From NCBI GenBank assembly GCA_947579665.1, contig OX388346.1, positions 87,050,615 to 87,114,614 of the forward strand: a DNA stretch of 64,000 bases, written 5' to 3'. Positions 51,060 to 64,000 of the stretch are shown here, one piece after another. The translations under genes and the position numbers were made by a program. Position 1 is the first letter of the stretch; every line of letters begins with the position of its first letter. The notes under the pieces were generated by a model. The model saw only the letters and a list, made by a program, of their open reading frames with translations, did no database searches and was not told the origin of the DNA. This DNA is from Sympetrum striolatum. Lineage: Eukaryota > Arthropoda > Insecta > Odonata > Libellulidae.

Positions 51060-52370
51060 GAATACCGTAAACAACAACAACACTAGCAAAATATTTGGAA
51101 TTAGAATAATTTTGAATAGGACAAGACAAGGAGAATCTCTTTTGATCCCCGACATAGAGCCAACTTCCAAGACAAAGAGAAACGCCGAAGAGTCGAAAAG
51201 TAGTCAAAGAAATAGGTTGGGTCATTTTTTTAATTAAGCAACGTCATTTCTGCCGCAGGTGCTTTGATGTCGTAAGAGAAGCTTATGTTTCGGAGACCCA
51301 TTCTGCAGCCGTAATAAACTGAAGGGAGAGCTGAAAAGGAGAAGAAGTAGGTGATCGATTCAGGATATTTTAAGACAGCGCTCTGCAATAGCAACTCATT
51401 TTCCGAGCGGATGTTTGACGAAAACTTGGATGGAAATGCTATTAGAGGGCGATAGAGAATTCAGGAGGCGATCGCAAATCCTACAGCGTTCTGAAGAAGG
51501 ATCAAAGGTGAAGGTCGTTGTTATAAATATGGGGCGCATGCGCGAACGCTGCTAACTAAAGGTCAAGTATTCACTTTCCGGGACACCCTTAAGCAAGGTT
51601 TACGAGAACCTCTTACATCTGCAGGTGACCTTACTAAAGATGCGTAGCGATTCTTTTTCTTAATGAAAATATCAACACATACTCGAAAACAGCGATGAAT
51701 TTGATGAAAAGATATTAATTTTAAAGTTAGACTCTAGATCTCATTACAATAGCATCTACAAAAGCATACTATGAAATATTGAATTTCATTGAGGAATCAA
51801 ATCATGACTGCATTACAAGCGAGTGATTAAAAAAATTGAATTTTTAAGCAAATACTGACTTCTGCTTGATGCTGTATAGAGCTGAAAATATAAATTAAAC
51901 CTCAAACGGCGAAATTTTTAAATATAAGTTGAAATCTGAAATTTTAATGCTGAAAATTATTTTTTCAAAATTTAGTTTGGTGCCAGTATGTTCTTCTAAG
52001 CTGAGAAAATCGTTAACATCGGCAATCCACCTTAAAGTCATGCCAGAAAATTTCTCATTAATCAATCGCTATGATAAAGTACAACTTTATAGTTAAACTT
52101 TTAGAGACACTTGTCAAGTATATGGAACAGCAAAGAATGACCGGTGTGATAGCTCCGTTAGTGGTCACTCGACGAGCCAGATAACACATTTTAGGGACGG
52201 AAAATTATTTTTAGAACATAACACACTTTTCGAAAGATTCACTACTCAACTTCACCACTACTCATGCATCTAAGAATTATTGTTTTAAATTGAAACATTG
52301 CAAGAAAAGAATGGTACACCATAGTAATTCCAAACTGTTTTATGGTCTCATACTAATTACGCTCCACATA
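51060..52370. other. Non-coding stretch
   Basis: About 1.3 kb, AT-rich. Nothing recognised. Confidence 0.4.
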
Positions 52371-52384
52371 TATTTGCGATGGGA

Positions 52385-52480
52385 ATAAAAGGATGCTAAG
52401 GAGCGTCGTTCGTGCATCACTGGGCCCGAGGAATGGAAGATCTGGGTTCGAATCCAGGTAAAGTCGAATTGTTCTTTTCC
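52385..52480 (+). repeat. SINE-like tRNA head
   Basis: A perfect B box GGTTCGAATCC lies at 52445-52455, followed by AGGTAAAGTCGAATTGTTCT. This resembles the start of the body of the SINE at 29225-29328. The A box is poorly preserved. Confidence 0.5.
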
Positions 52481-52489
52481 GTTTGCTCC

Positions 52490-55400
52490 TTCGGTGAATT
52501 GAGCAGAATAATAAAATTAAATAAGATGTATTTTTCATTCACAGTAACAAATTTGTCATCAAAATTCTTCAACCTCTAGGAAGATTTCCAGTCTAAAATT
52601 GCCTACGATAAGTCACATTCATAACATTTCCGTAAATATCCATTGTGATGACATACTCTCTGACTACTGACTACTGACTGACTCGGAATGTTAAAATATT
52701 AGCCTCGCCTTGTCAGATTTTCCGCGGTTAAGGCATGGTTGTTCGTAATTGTTACTGATCCTATCTCTCCTTAAATTATTATTACATAATTTATTATTAC
52801 TATAAGAACAAACTGATGTTTGTAAGGGCACTGCGACAGCAAAAAAATTCAAGATGTATATTCTAACATTTTAAGAGCGACAAAAATGACGTCACTTCTA
52901 ATTGTTCGTTTATTCTCTTTGCGGGAGTGCCATCTACTGCAGGTTTGCCCGTAACAAGTACTCTTCCTCCTCAACGGTTCTCTTACTGCAACAGAGCCTT
53001 CTTACGCATTCTTCCCTTCACCCCAAACTCTGTAACCGCTTTGTTTATCTCCATATCTCAACTGGCACTCAAACAAGAGGTTCCAGGGCCCTCTGGAAAT
53101 AATATGCCGTCAGAAACATCAGGGATACATCTTTCCTCTCCTGCAGCGATGGAGTGTTTTTGTCATAGAATTTTTTTCATCTTCCATACACAGATATGAT
53201 TTCTTCCCAGTGCAATACTCTGAGCATGGAGAAACAATGGAAGTACAAAATAACGGATGCGGCATTGGAATGAAACCTTCTAGGTATTTTTGTCGATTGG
53301 GCTCCAAAGCCCTTTTCCTACGGTTCTTCCTCCTCTGTCCCTTACCATTCTCTCTATTCTCGAATCTTCCTAATATTTGACCCCCAATATGGAATGGATA
53401 ACGATTTCTCTGAAGTAAGAAGAAGAAGAGAATACAACTCTGTAGTTTTAAAATTTTATAATAAATATTTTAATAATTATTATAACAATATTTATAATAC
53501 ACCTGTTGAAACTACCAAGTTGTGCACATATTTTCCACAGCCTTTCACTAAGTCACTCTACATCATACTGATTTCATTCCCTGAAGTGAATTGATTGGTG
53601 TTAAAGATTTTTTTTACGTTCCTATTTGGTGAGTAAGGCATGGACGTTTTTAATACATAACACTATATAAAGTCAGCAATAATAATATACCCCTGCCACG
53701 CGCCACTGACGGATTGCAGGGCTCAAATGTAAATGTAAATGGATTATAGAGGAAACAATTTATCTATGTAACCAATGCGTGGGAATCGTTTAAGGAATAT
53801 ATACTTCATATAATCCATATGAGAAGGCGTGACTTCGTGGAAAGCCATTTGCAGCATACACTTCATACATTAGATTTCTTCAAAGGATTCTTTTGAAAAA
53901 TTCAGACATTCTTCAATAAAATATTCTTTTACTTATATTATACATACTATAGTTTATTCTAACTCATATATATATATATATTGGAAACGAGAACGATTTA
54001 AGCCTCACAAAACTTATGCCTATAATCTTGGAATAAATATAAGATAATTTTCAGCATAAATACAGTTAATAAATAATACCAGAAGCTCTGATATACTAAC
54101 TAAAATAATTACAGGTTCCTAATGGAATTATTGGATGTTTTGTGTCCTTTGCATAAACCACAATTAAGTGGGAGTGGGCGTAACCTGAGGGCAGATTATC
54201 GAATGGGTAAAACATAACTTGCGCAATGCGGCGAAGGGTCACGGTGCCCTCATTCGTGATAACCCTCCTTTTGATGGGAGGTCAAAAGAAATGCACCACT
54301 GACGAAGAAACGAATCAATTCGATGGAAGGAAATTTTGGAATTAAAGAAAAACAAGAGAAGGAGGAGCGCGAGCATTTTACATTAAATTAGAAAGTTTCT
54401 TCAAACTCACTTCAGTATGACTTTATAATCGAGTGCTGAGAAGTTGGTGACATAACCTCTCTCCTGAAATATGCACCCCTTTTTGTTATTTTCACCTCAA
54501 AATTTTAAGAAAGCTTAAGACGAGGTATATGATAGCCGAATAACTAAATAAGAAAATTAAAAACACTGAAACATTCCTTAGTTAAAAGAATAAAATTTGG
54601 CAGCTACTTTAAGAAATGTTGATTAATAATGTAGCAAAATAACGATCTTTTAGATAAGAATAAGTTAATTACGTTGGGTTGGAAAATACACCATTTTAGG
54701 GAATAAATTACTTCGCGTGCAGAGCCGAACTTAACTATTATTCGCTAACACAGGCGAATGATCATTTTTATTCCGAATGTTATTCTCCACGGCATTAGAA
54801 ATTCTAAGTAGGTTAAAAAGTAGATAAATATCTTTTCTTGATAGTTAAGTAAATTTTGAAATATGCAAGGCTGTCGAGCGTGAGGTGAAGCGGTATAAAA
54901 TCTGAGGAGTCCGAAGACCCTTACGTGTCATAACAAAAGAAATACGAGAGTGAACTTATCCCGGGAAATATGCAGGCTCTTCACTCATGCCTAACTATAA
55001 ACAGAATTATGTTGCATGATAGCTGCGGTAGAAATTTGTTAATAAAAATTAATACTTTAGTTTCCTTTGTTAAACTATTTCTTTCTATTGGGGATGAAAG
55101 TTTCAACATTTTCCAAAGAGGAGGCGACGCAAATTTACCATCTGAAGTAGCAGAAAAACAGGTGTTTTTTTACTATTTTTAAACTGGTACGAATAGGAAA
55201 AATAAAACTCCTTTCCGATAGGAAGCGAGTAATTTGACTCCCGGATGGATCGATCTTTAGCGGCAAATACATCTCTGCCGTGTTCTACTCCATTTTTGTA
55301 TCCGTAGATTCCCGGGATTAACGATTTACGGGAGAGAAACGGGCAGAAGTATCTAGCAGAAAGAGTATAGAAACAGCAACGCTCATCCGCGGCCTGTCGC

Positions 55401-56860
55401 TGAACTACGATTTGATCAATGCGTTCTCTGCCGCAACGCAGCGCTCCACGCACCACCAATATCTCTAAGCTTTCGCCAGACTTTCTCTTTCTCCGAACCC
55501 TGGCCTCCTCTTCATCAATAAATGTCTCGAATTCTCGTCTCACCGAAATTCCCCGCGCGATTCATAGACATTTTTGCGAGAGCGAATTAAGTGGGAAATT
55601 TGAAACTTGCGAATTCGGATAAAAGGCCGCTGCCGAAGGTGGAACGCCGAAAATGGCGGCACGAAATGGAGAAAATCCTCTTAGCGATCCAGATGAATTG
55701 GAATCGGGCACGAAAGCAATTACCGAGAAAAATTGGATGCCGGACAATTCGATTTCAATTCCAAATGCAGGTGCTTCGGTAACTCGGCTGCTTCGAGGGT
55801 TATTTACTTTGAGATTCGCGACAATCTGTCGTCAGCCCAAATTTTCAATTACCCGGTTCTTCGAATCTTCAAGTGTTTGCTTTGTTAAATGAATTTTCGC
55901 GCGTTGAAAATGTTTACGGAATAGAACATATTTCGTATTATACATTTGAAATCGTTTTTATTGGAATGTGACAGATAATATAAGACTAAAAAAATAAATT
56001 TACATATTTCTTCAAGAGAATCAGAGAATTTTTCATGTATATAAATTGTAATTCATCAAATTAACGTAAATAAACGAAGCAAAAGTGATGGATTTGAATT
56101 GTATTTAGTAAGAACTAAATATTATTTCGTAGAATTAAATTGATTACAGGACACATAAGAATTTTGCAAAAGAATAGACAGAGCCTTCAAAATGTAATTT
56201 CCCTTTCCACGTGCAAATTTAGTTTTCTTGCCATATTACTCAGAAAGCTAGACATTCATCTCTGGTAAATTCTATATTGAATTCCACCGAATTTTTAAAA
56301 AGTGTCAACAAAATTTATAACATTACGTATAATTCTCCAACAGAGAATCAAAAAAGAATATGATGGAAATATTCAGAAGATTTGGCGTTATTATCAAAAA
56401 TGCGTGAAAATGGATTTACCAGAGATCGTGGACGTTACTGGTATAAAATAAAAAGAAAAAGTCTTAATATGACAAAAAATAACATTTTATTCAAACAATG
56501 CAGAAATTAAAGGCTACTTACAACGTTTGTCGGTTGGTCCGTCATCTTGGATGGTGCTTTACGACGATATCAGACAATTAACTTTTTATTCGGAAGATTT
56601 CTTCGTGCACAACTTCGGAAAGTCGTGCCAGAGAATTTTTGTTGAGAACAGCAACTGAGATTTAGTTACGTTGAGAGTCTCTGAGAGTAATTTTCCAGTT
56701 CGTCAATATCACAAGTAACAACAGCGCAGGTGGAGTTTGAATGAAATATCTTGAAAAATAGATATGTCGCTATATATATATTTACAATCAATTAATAACT
56801 ATAGCTTGCTTAAGTGCCCTTATTATTGCCTAGGTATATTATTTTATTTCTTAAAAGAGA
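52490..56860. other. Non-coding stretch with an AT microsatellite
   Basis: About 4.4 kb. It includes a TA dinucleotide run at 53967-53982 and a denser CpG-containing block at about 55200-55880. Frames there (up to 146 codons, minus) have a charged first part but no identifiable domain. Confidence 0.4.
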
Positions 56861-56879
56861 GTAATTCCTTGTAGGTTCT

Positions 56880-57545
56880 AGATGAGAGTTCGATCACAGA
56901 CACCACGCGTTAAATATTTCCCTTCGTCACTTAAATAACGCTTTTGTCCTATTTTGTAAGTTCCCACTTCTACAACGGGAGCAGTTCGTAGTTCCGTTCT
57001 CAGAGGACGACACACGTAGACGTGCACTACCCTCTGGCGGGGACCGACCAAATCAGGAGTCCCTAGTAGTCCTCGGGGAGTGTCAACGTCGGCGCTGCCA
57101 GACGACACAATCCCGCTTTGGCGGGAGTTTCGAAGGGACACAGAACACCGTCCCGCCGGGCGGCAGGGCCTCCGGCCCGGCCCACCCGGGGGTTAAGGCC
57201 TCGAGGAGGGGCCTCAAGCCGGCGCTGCCGGGACCCTCACCGGGGGACCGTCGTCACCTCGGGGTCCATCCTGAAGATGGGGAGCACGGGGCTCCCTTGT
57301 GGAGAGACGATTGGCAGAGCGAGGAGCACACTTTGGACGCGACGCCGGTGGAGATACGGCACGGAATGGCAGCGAGAGGCGCCGGCGCCACATATATATA
57401 AAGGCGGAAGGGAGGAGAGGGGGGAGGAGGGAGGGGGAGGGGGAATTACAGACGCCGGAATGGCATGAACGAGGCGTCCGCATTGCGGTAAGGCATCCCG
57501 GCGCTTCGTTCTTTATAAGAGGGGTGTCGAGGGGTGGATAAGAAC
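56880..57545. other. GC-rich block with a TATA-like site
   Basis: This is the most GC-rich stretch in the window outside the Ank2 start region, embedded in AT-rich DNA. It carries TATATATAAAG at 57393-57403 in plus orientation, just before a purine/G-rich run at 57405-57443. Long frames on both strands follow the composition. It could be an LTR-like promoter unit or another promoter; ends and direct repeats were not found. Confidence 0.35.
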
Positions 57546-57689
57546 AAGGGGTGAGGATGCATGTATAGATATGTGACCTGAGATGGATCTTACCAGAAGA
57601 ATTAGCCGGTTAAAAAGGCCGGGAGATGCCGGATAAATGGGGAGGCGGAGGGAAGCTCGGAAACGCGTCGAGCGCTTCGGTGACAGTAA

Positions 57690-60600
57690 GAGAAACCACT
57701 GATGGAGAAAATTTCTTTCTTCGCTGAAATTCCGGAGAAACAGGATTCTGGTAATTTGAGCAAAGTGGACCTGCAGAATTCTCTGAGATATTCCAGAGGA
57801 GTTTTGTGTCTCAATTCAGTGCTAATGAGGTCTGAAGCCGGAATTCAGGGAGAGAAGTATTTACTCATAGCCTCACTATGATTCATGATAGCTTTTTGAA
57901 TAAACATTTGGATATTGTGAGGAAAACACTATAAACATTAATTAATTATGTTGAGAAGTATTCAACAAGTTTACTTTTCCACGTAATTCGTAGCTAACAA
58001 ACATTTGCCGGCAACAGAAAATCCTGCTATAGAGAAAAAGTAAACACTATGAAGCCGTTCTTTTTGCTGAGTTCAGCTCCTCGAAAGATATTAATGACAA
58101 ACTAAGTAACGATCACAATTATGTAAAATGTTCCCTTAAATATTTACAAACGAAGTATATTTATAAAGTATATAGGAGTACAAATCACCGAGTATATCGA
58201 AGCAGAATATGATAACGCATGTTTATTCGATTTTCTAAGTGCGATTATGTGCTTTTCATTTAGATTCGCCCAATTAAAAGTTTTACGTGCGCAACGGTAA
58301 AGTTTGAGGTGTATACTGCTGCTCTTAAAAGAAGAGTAACTCGTATTACGTCGCATACAATTCATGTGCATATCCACGAAGAGAAAACATAAAAGCATGA
58401 GTATGCAATCATTATTCAATAAATATTTACGAGTAGAAATAGTAAGACGTACCAAGAAACCGTGCTTAGAGATAATGCGGCGCACGGGAGTCAAAAGGTT
58501 CGATTCCAGGGTAAATGTAAAGGATATATCAAACTGCATATGGATAGAGGGTTATCAGGACTACTGAAAAGAGTAAATAGGAAGTTAAAGATATGGGGAG
58601 AAGAAATATTGGTTCCCTTTCTGAAACATTAACTAAAACTAGAAAATATCTAAATGTCACCACAGATTTGGATAACAAGGCAAAGTACTCCAAATAGCAT
58701 AGAAGACCATTGGAGGAAACTTCTTCGCCCCGATTAGAGCATCTCTGTTGTAAAGATATCCTCAGAGGCGAGCAAGTCCCAATTCATTCCAATTAGCAAT
58801 TAATTAAAGCGCAACTCCTTGCCGGGGAGAATCTGAGAGGCTGAATAAGGGCAAATGCATTTGCTTCTCGGACTATCTCCTTTACCACACCCACCCCCGC
58901 TTCGTACCTGCCTCTCTCATCGCCCTTTCGTGACAGCGTGCCATCTCCCGATTCGAGTGCCGAGAAAGGGTGCGTCGTTCCCTGTGTAATCTGGATAACT
59001 ATTCGAAGCATCGGACTCAAAAAGATAAGAATGTCATCAATCCATTGTCGAATTATGTAGACTCTCGCAAAATATACGACGATGTCGTGTTTGCGCTTTG
59101 ATTTATGTCGTGTAATGACGCAATGGAATGGAAATGGAATGAAAATAGAAGGATAGATGTGGACTCCGTGGGATCTATCCTGAGACGGAAGGTATAAATT
59201 CCGTGGGTGCACGAATTCTTCCCGGAAATGCACGGGCTTTGCAGAGGAAAATAAGTTTGCAAAATTTTCGTTCGCTTCCTCGAGAAAGCAGACCAGATTC
59301 TGAGGTAGAGTGACAAATTTCCATTTACCTAGCACATTTACAAATATGTATTAGAAAATGGGCTCGAGGATTCTGCGTCTCCTGCGAACAATTAAAATTG
59401 ACCTTGTACCTAAGACCTTCTAAATCATGTCTTTCTAAATTATTACTATGACCTTCCAAAATATAATCGCCATCCCATTACGAATTTATTACAGGAAAGG
59501 CATTATTTATTGACCAAAGAATATCTCACGCGAACTTCCCTTCTAAACTCGAAAAAAATTGAAGAAATTCGGTGAATTTATACTTACGCCTTTAACTTTA
59601 CATTTTTAGGTAGTAGAGTAGCAGTAGCCGAGTAGCTTGTTCACCGGTTGGAAACTACAGTGATAGTGTACACGTATCCTTCCCGCAGAAGTAAAAGATT
59701 AAGCTTAATGTATAAGGGGAAAAAACTACTGCAAGAGCTGCAACTTTTCCAAAAAGCAAAATACTTGTACAACAGAAACAAATATTGTGGATGATAGAAA
59801 GGGTCTTACTTACATTTGACAAATCATGTTTTAACTAAAGTCTAACTACATATTAAGACATGAATTTGAAAACAACGCATCAGCATAACACATACAACTA
59901 TATAACTAAAAGCACTCTCGAAAATAATTACAAAAAGAAAAGATATTCATTGAATTATCATAATATTCACCGTTTCCAAAAAGGACAAAATTCCACGTTC
60001 ATTCCATATTTTTTCCAAAAGAGTAAGTGTTACGACCCGAAAGTAAATCATCAACATTCAGGGCAAACTAAATTAAAGTTTCCATTGATTTCTTGGCAAG
60101 GGGGAGCGTGTATTACATAAAAACGCTCTGAGGAAAGCGAATTCGCTAATGTGTGCGCTGACAAGCGATTTAGTGGAATGACCGCGTGGAATTAATTGTC
60201 CCCTTTTTTCCATTTCCAAAATCACGTCCACTTACTTTCGTGAGTAATTAAGACTAACGGCATGAAACATTCCGGCACGGATTAAATTGACTTTGAAAGA
60301 TTACTTCGCAAATTAAAAAGCGCTCGGGCATTGGATGGCGTTTTTGTGACTTTGAATAGAAATTTACGCTAAAAAGTAAAAAAAATATACTTGGTGACAT
60401 TTGGAAAATTTCTTATCGAGTTTTTCTACGAGACTTCAAAATTTAAAAAGTATAAATCCGCATTATCCACGATTCCTTGTTAACGCCATTTTCTTTAGAT
60501 TCTGCATTATCATTTTCCTCATTATATAGCGAGTGAGGCAAAGGTATATAAATATAATATATGTTTACAGAAATCCTCCTGACTACCGGACGGTTTATTG

Positions 60601-63440
60601 CGTATTTTAAATCACTAATTCCTTGATTACTTTAAACTCTTAATGGAAAAACGTAGAATGTTATACAGGTAAATAAAGCCTCAACTTTGTAATTTACAAA
60701 GCCAATAAAAACAGCTAACATGTTGAACAACGGCCTTTCTACAGAGAGAATCAATCCGTTTGAAAATTGTATCAACGGTGTTTTATAATAATACAAAAAG
60801 GAAGGATTTTCTTCTCCAAATGCCGAAAATAAACTATTATCATGAGGCTTGAGAGCAAATAACAGCGAATTAGGAAACTTCTAAAATTGGCAAATTAAGT
60901 AAATTTTATTTAGCACTCTCAATATAGAGGAGATTGAGTGAATCAGGAATAAATACTTTTATTTGCAGTATATTCAAAGCAAGAGAAAACTGATGAGGAT
61001 CTTTTCATCTTCTTCGGTACCCTCATTCTCAACGAGTCTCCACAAAGAGGACATAAATAAAACCAGGAGTGAATTCTGTGCTGGCTAATTGCGGGGATAT
61101 CTTATACTTTTCTTTTGGAAGGACATCTGATGAGCTGAGCAAACGACCTTGTTATCCAGACATGTCGAGGGAGGATCCATCCCGTTTTAAAAACAGGGTA
61201 AATAAAGTCGCGTTTACGGCACGGCCCGGGTAAACATTCATTGCCGGACTGCGGCAGAATTCCTTTTTTAGTCGTTATCGACGCAAGGTCACCTTCCATC
61301 ATCTAGCGAGGGAGAAAAAAATTGCAGGACGCCTAAATGAGCGATATGCCTTTAAGGGAAAGCTCCAGGAATCAGGATATCCCCTCGGGCGATGCCGTCA
61401 ACGAGGCTTTCACAAATATATAATCGATTGAGTCTTACGCGTGTCATGACCTAGGGGGGTCATTATTTTTTTCACCACTCTTCGTAATTGGAAGGGTGAA
61501 AAATATCGCGTTCGTCAATTTAAAATATTTATTGTTCCTTTCAAATCGACTGAATGCCATCTTAATTAATTTTTTGAGAGAGCATTCGTAAACTGTTTAG
61601 ATATTTCTACGAGCTGCCTTTGCCTTATTTTGTATTCAATTCATTCTAGGGAATCCTAGTATTGATTAAAACGCAGCTTTTTGTTGCTCCATCAGGTGAA
61701 ATATTAAGCTCGTAAATCCGTTCGTCTCGCCAAAATTTGGAGAACTCATATCATAGTTCACCTTGAGTTACTTAAATTAAGATTTTCGGGAGGAATAAAA
61801 AATAAAGAAATAGGGCTCCAGAAAGATGATGCTCGGAGGGGACTTGTCCCCGGGACAACTACGGCAGCGGTGAGAGCCAACCAGAAACCCCGAAAAATGT
61901 TGTCAGATTTATAGGGGATACTAAGTAAGGAAATTTCGTTGAGATATGAGAATTTATACTGGGTAACCTTTAACTTTCATGGGAAGAATTATAATTTATT
62001 TGACAGGTAATCTGCGTTGTAATGGTTTATTGTTGTATCAGGAAGATATATGTATATTTTGCTCTGGTCAATTACGTTGTAAAATTGTAATTCATTTTGT
62101 ATTTTTGAAAACTATTGTGATAAATAAAGATACCAAAGCACAAATACCCAACTGTAAAATAATAATAAGGTAACCTTTCTAATTTAGGTAGTAAGAAGTT
62201 TAGTTTAGTAAGAAACTAAATGAAACTTTGTATTCTTCGTATGCATGTGCGTTATCTGTTATACGTTATTGTTTGCAGATACAACAACAATTTACTATTA
62301 TTTTTGAAAGAAGTGGCGGTGATGGGCAGTCCTGATATACCGTAAAAAAATGTAGTTCAATTTTAAAGTAATTTTATCATCGCTCTATTTTTTTATCAAG
62401 ACAAATTAACTTAGTGTCTGTTATGATTATCAGCTATTTTGATAAGAATTAAGGTGTTCTTCTATATTCGATTAGAATCGGCAATATTTTCTTAATACAG
62501 ATTTATTCAGACGTTACTTGTCCGCAATCCTTTCCAATACTCATTCTTTCGTTGTTTCATTGCCGTTAATAAGATTTCCAATCAAATGTTTTAAATATAA
62601 TTTCTATTCATACATCCAATATGAATTTTCTACGCACAAAAGAGGGGCAATAATCGGATGGAACGAATAGTGGTAATATAGACGTTTGTATTTAAAAAAT
62701 ACCTCTTTTCCGGAAAGGTTCGGCTATTATATCCAAGATGCATATTTAGCCGTTCTTATACTTAGCATTTTTGTGGATTCCAGCATTCTTCTGATAAAAC
62801 ACGCCGCTACTGATATAAATGAAAATATTCCGACAAACAATTACGTAGACCATCCATTGAGTTTACTCTGAGTCATTAGACACCAGGAAGCTGGCGATCG
62901 AATAATTCAGAGAATTTGACACTCGGAGCAGAAGCGAAGGGCGAAAAAGTGGACCTTTAGAGCCTGGCATTAAAACACCGCGTTTGCTACCAAAAATCGA
63001 ATAAATAAAAAGTCGAGAGAGGCGAGAAAATTGATGGGCCATCGGGAGTTAGTTCTCCGTAGAAAAAGGAGCACTCGGATGAGATGGGATTGCTGCGAGT
63101 GGCTGAGATGGAATTTCCCTTAAAAGCATTCTAAATCCATCGGACTTAATTTACCAAATCATACACCTCTCACGTATTCCTAACCTTAAAACAGAAAGTA
63201 AGAAAGATACCCCGAAAATGAAGAACGGAAATACGGGAACATAACTGTCTTCAAATCTTTCTCTGCTATTTACTTGCAAAAGCTACTTAAATAGAAAGCC
63301 TTGGTCGCCATTGAGTGAATGCAGTGTGAGTACCTAATATAGAGCTTGCGAACTACGTCAACTTCAAAGAAATTGCGCTAGAATTATAACCAAGAAAAAT
63401 GGTTGCACACTTAAGGGTAGAAATAATATCAATACATTAA
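57690..63440. other. Non-coding stretch
   Basis: About 5.7 kb, mostly AT-rich. A 180-codon minus frame at 58793-59335 matches nothing known to me. A lone B-box match GGTTCGATTCC is at 58497-58507 (plus). The stretch at 60125-60340, with homeodomain-type TAATTA cores, looks enhancer-like. Confidence 0.4.
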
Positions 63441-63445
63441 AACAA

Positions 63446-63690
63446 ATATATATATATACATATATATCAAACGTGCAGATCATATACTTCATATGAATAT
63501 CTGCGAAAATTAACTATAGCTATCCCTATTTAACTAAGAAGGAGCAAGAACAACTTCATCGTAATCCGTCAATTCAAAATTAACTCCAATCACTTGCAGA
63601 TATAACAGGTATACGTATACACACACACACACACAGATATCCATATACACACACATTTATTACATATCAATACACACACACATACAAATG
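63446..63690. repeat. AT and AC microsatellite cluster
   Basis: A TA run near 63446-63468 is followed by interrupted AC repeats near 63617-63685. Confidence 0.9.
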
Positions 63691-63890
63691 TATCAAAATC
63701 TTACTAAATGAAGTCTTATTTAATGAATTAGTAATTTGGACCTTGATTTTGACACATTTCAAACTAAAAGTGAATAAACGCATATTGACAGGCTATTTAT
63801 GGCTAAATAATTTGGATAAGCTAGAAGCATGTAATGTTGTCAATAGTACAAAAATTGTATATTCAACTACAATTGATTCATTTCTCGGTG

Positions 63891-63965
63891 ACCTCAGGTT
63901 GACGCACTGCGTCGAATCCGAAACCGTCGTGGTGCTCTGATTGGTGGAATTGGAACAGAATAAAT
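63891..63965 (+). repeat. Divergent relative of the GAAACCGGTCG repeat
   Basis: The inverted pair GACGC/GCGTC (63901-63905 and 63909-63913) precedes CCGAAACCGTCGTGG and an AATAAA-containing tail. This is the same architecture as the copies near 37.8, 47.3 and 48.9 kb. Confidence 0.45.
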
Positions 63966-64000
63966 GGATTTGTTTTAAAAATAATCGAACCTTTCTCTGC

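Noticed and set aside
55103..55543. 146-codon minus frame with a charged N-terminal part
   Set aside because: The charged stretch comes from CpG-rich DNA and the rest has no pattern; no family match.
57118..57483. Arginine/glycine-rich frames on both strands
   Set aside because: They are products of GC-rich, partly G-run sequence; no family match.
58793..59335. 180-codon minus frame, the longest in the window
   Set aside because: No domain, signal or repeat recognised. A second frame overlaps it and there is no promoter or splice context. It remains possible but unsupported.

Overview
The window is arthropod nuclear DNA, almost certainly insect. It is AT-rich with GC/CpG-rich patches, large introns, tRNA-derived SINEs, a decayed non-LTR retrotransposon and microsatellites. 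There is no sign of operons or prokaryotic gene density. The species cannot be named from the sequence.

One gene is supported: the 5' part of an Ankyrin-2 type gene (Ank2) on the minus strand. It runs from an eight-codon first coding exon at 15328-15351, across an intron of about 9.9 kb, through six further coding exons between 5464 and 295, and off the left edge. The seven exons join in phase to 302 codons and encode a short leader plus the first nine ANK repeats of the membrane-binding domain. Splice sites are GT-AG throughout. The first exon has an upstream in-frame stop, a good start context and a consensus donor. It sits in a CpG-rich block (about 14.8-17.8 kb) that probably holds the promoter and 5' UTR.

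Layout: 1-5464, exons and short introns, with two head-to-tail SINEs in intron 2. 5465-15327, intron 1, with SINE heads, a 5'-truncated LINE reverse-transcriptase remnant (9485-10260) and a GC-rich patch near 10.5-11.4 kb. 14.8-17.8 kb, the CpG-rich promoter region. 17.8-64 kb, about 46 kb with no protein-coding gene I can support. It is either upstream intergenic DNA or the 5' part of longer Ank2 transcripts. It contains several GC-rich islands (34.4-35.1, 38.0-38.6, 57.0-57.5 kb), scattered SINE heads, a perfect 96-bp palindrome (43373-43468), a dispersed repeat carrying a CGAAACCGGTCG-like core, a LINE-tail-like repeat pair (43855, 50935), hairpins and AC/AT microsatellites.

The clearest results are the recovered start exon of Ank2 and the long perfect palindrome. 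No new protein system is visible; most long open frames in the desert overlap on both strands and look like chance.
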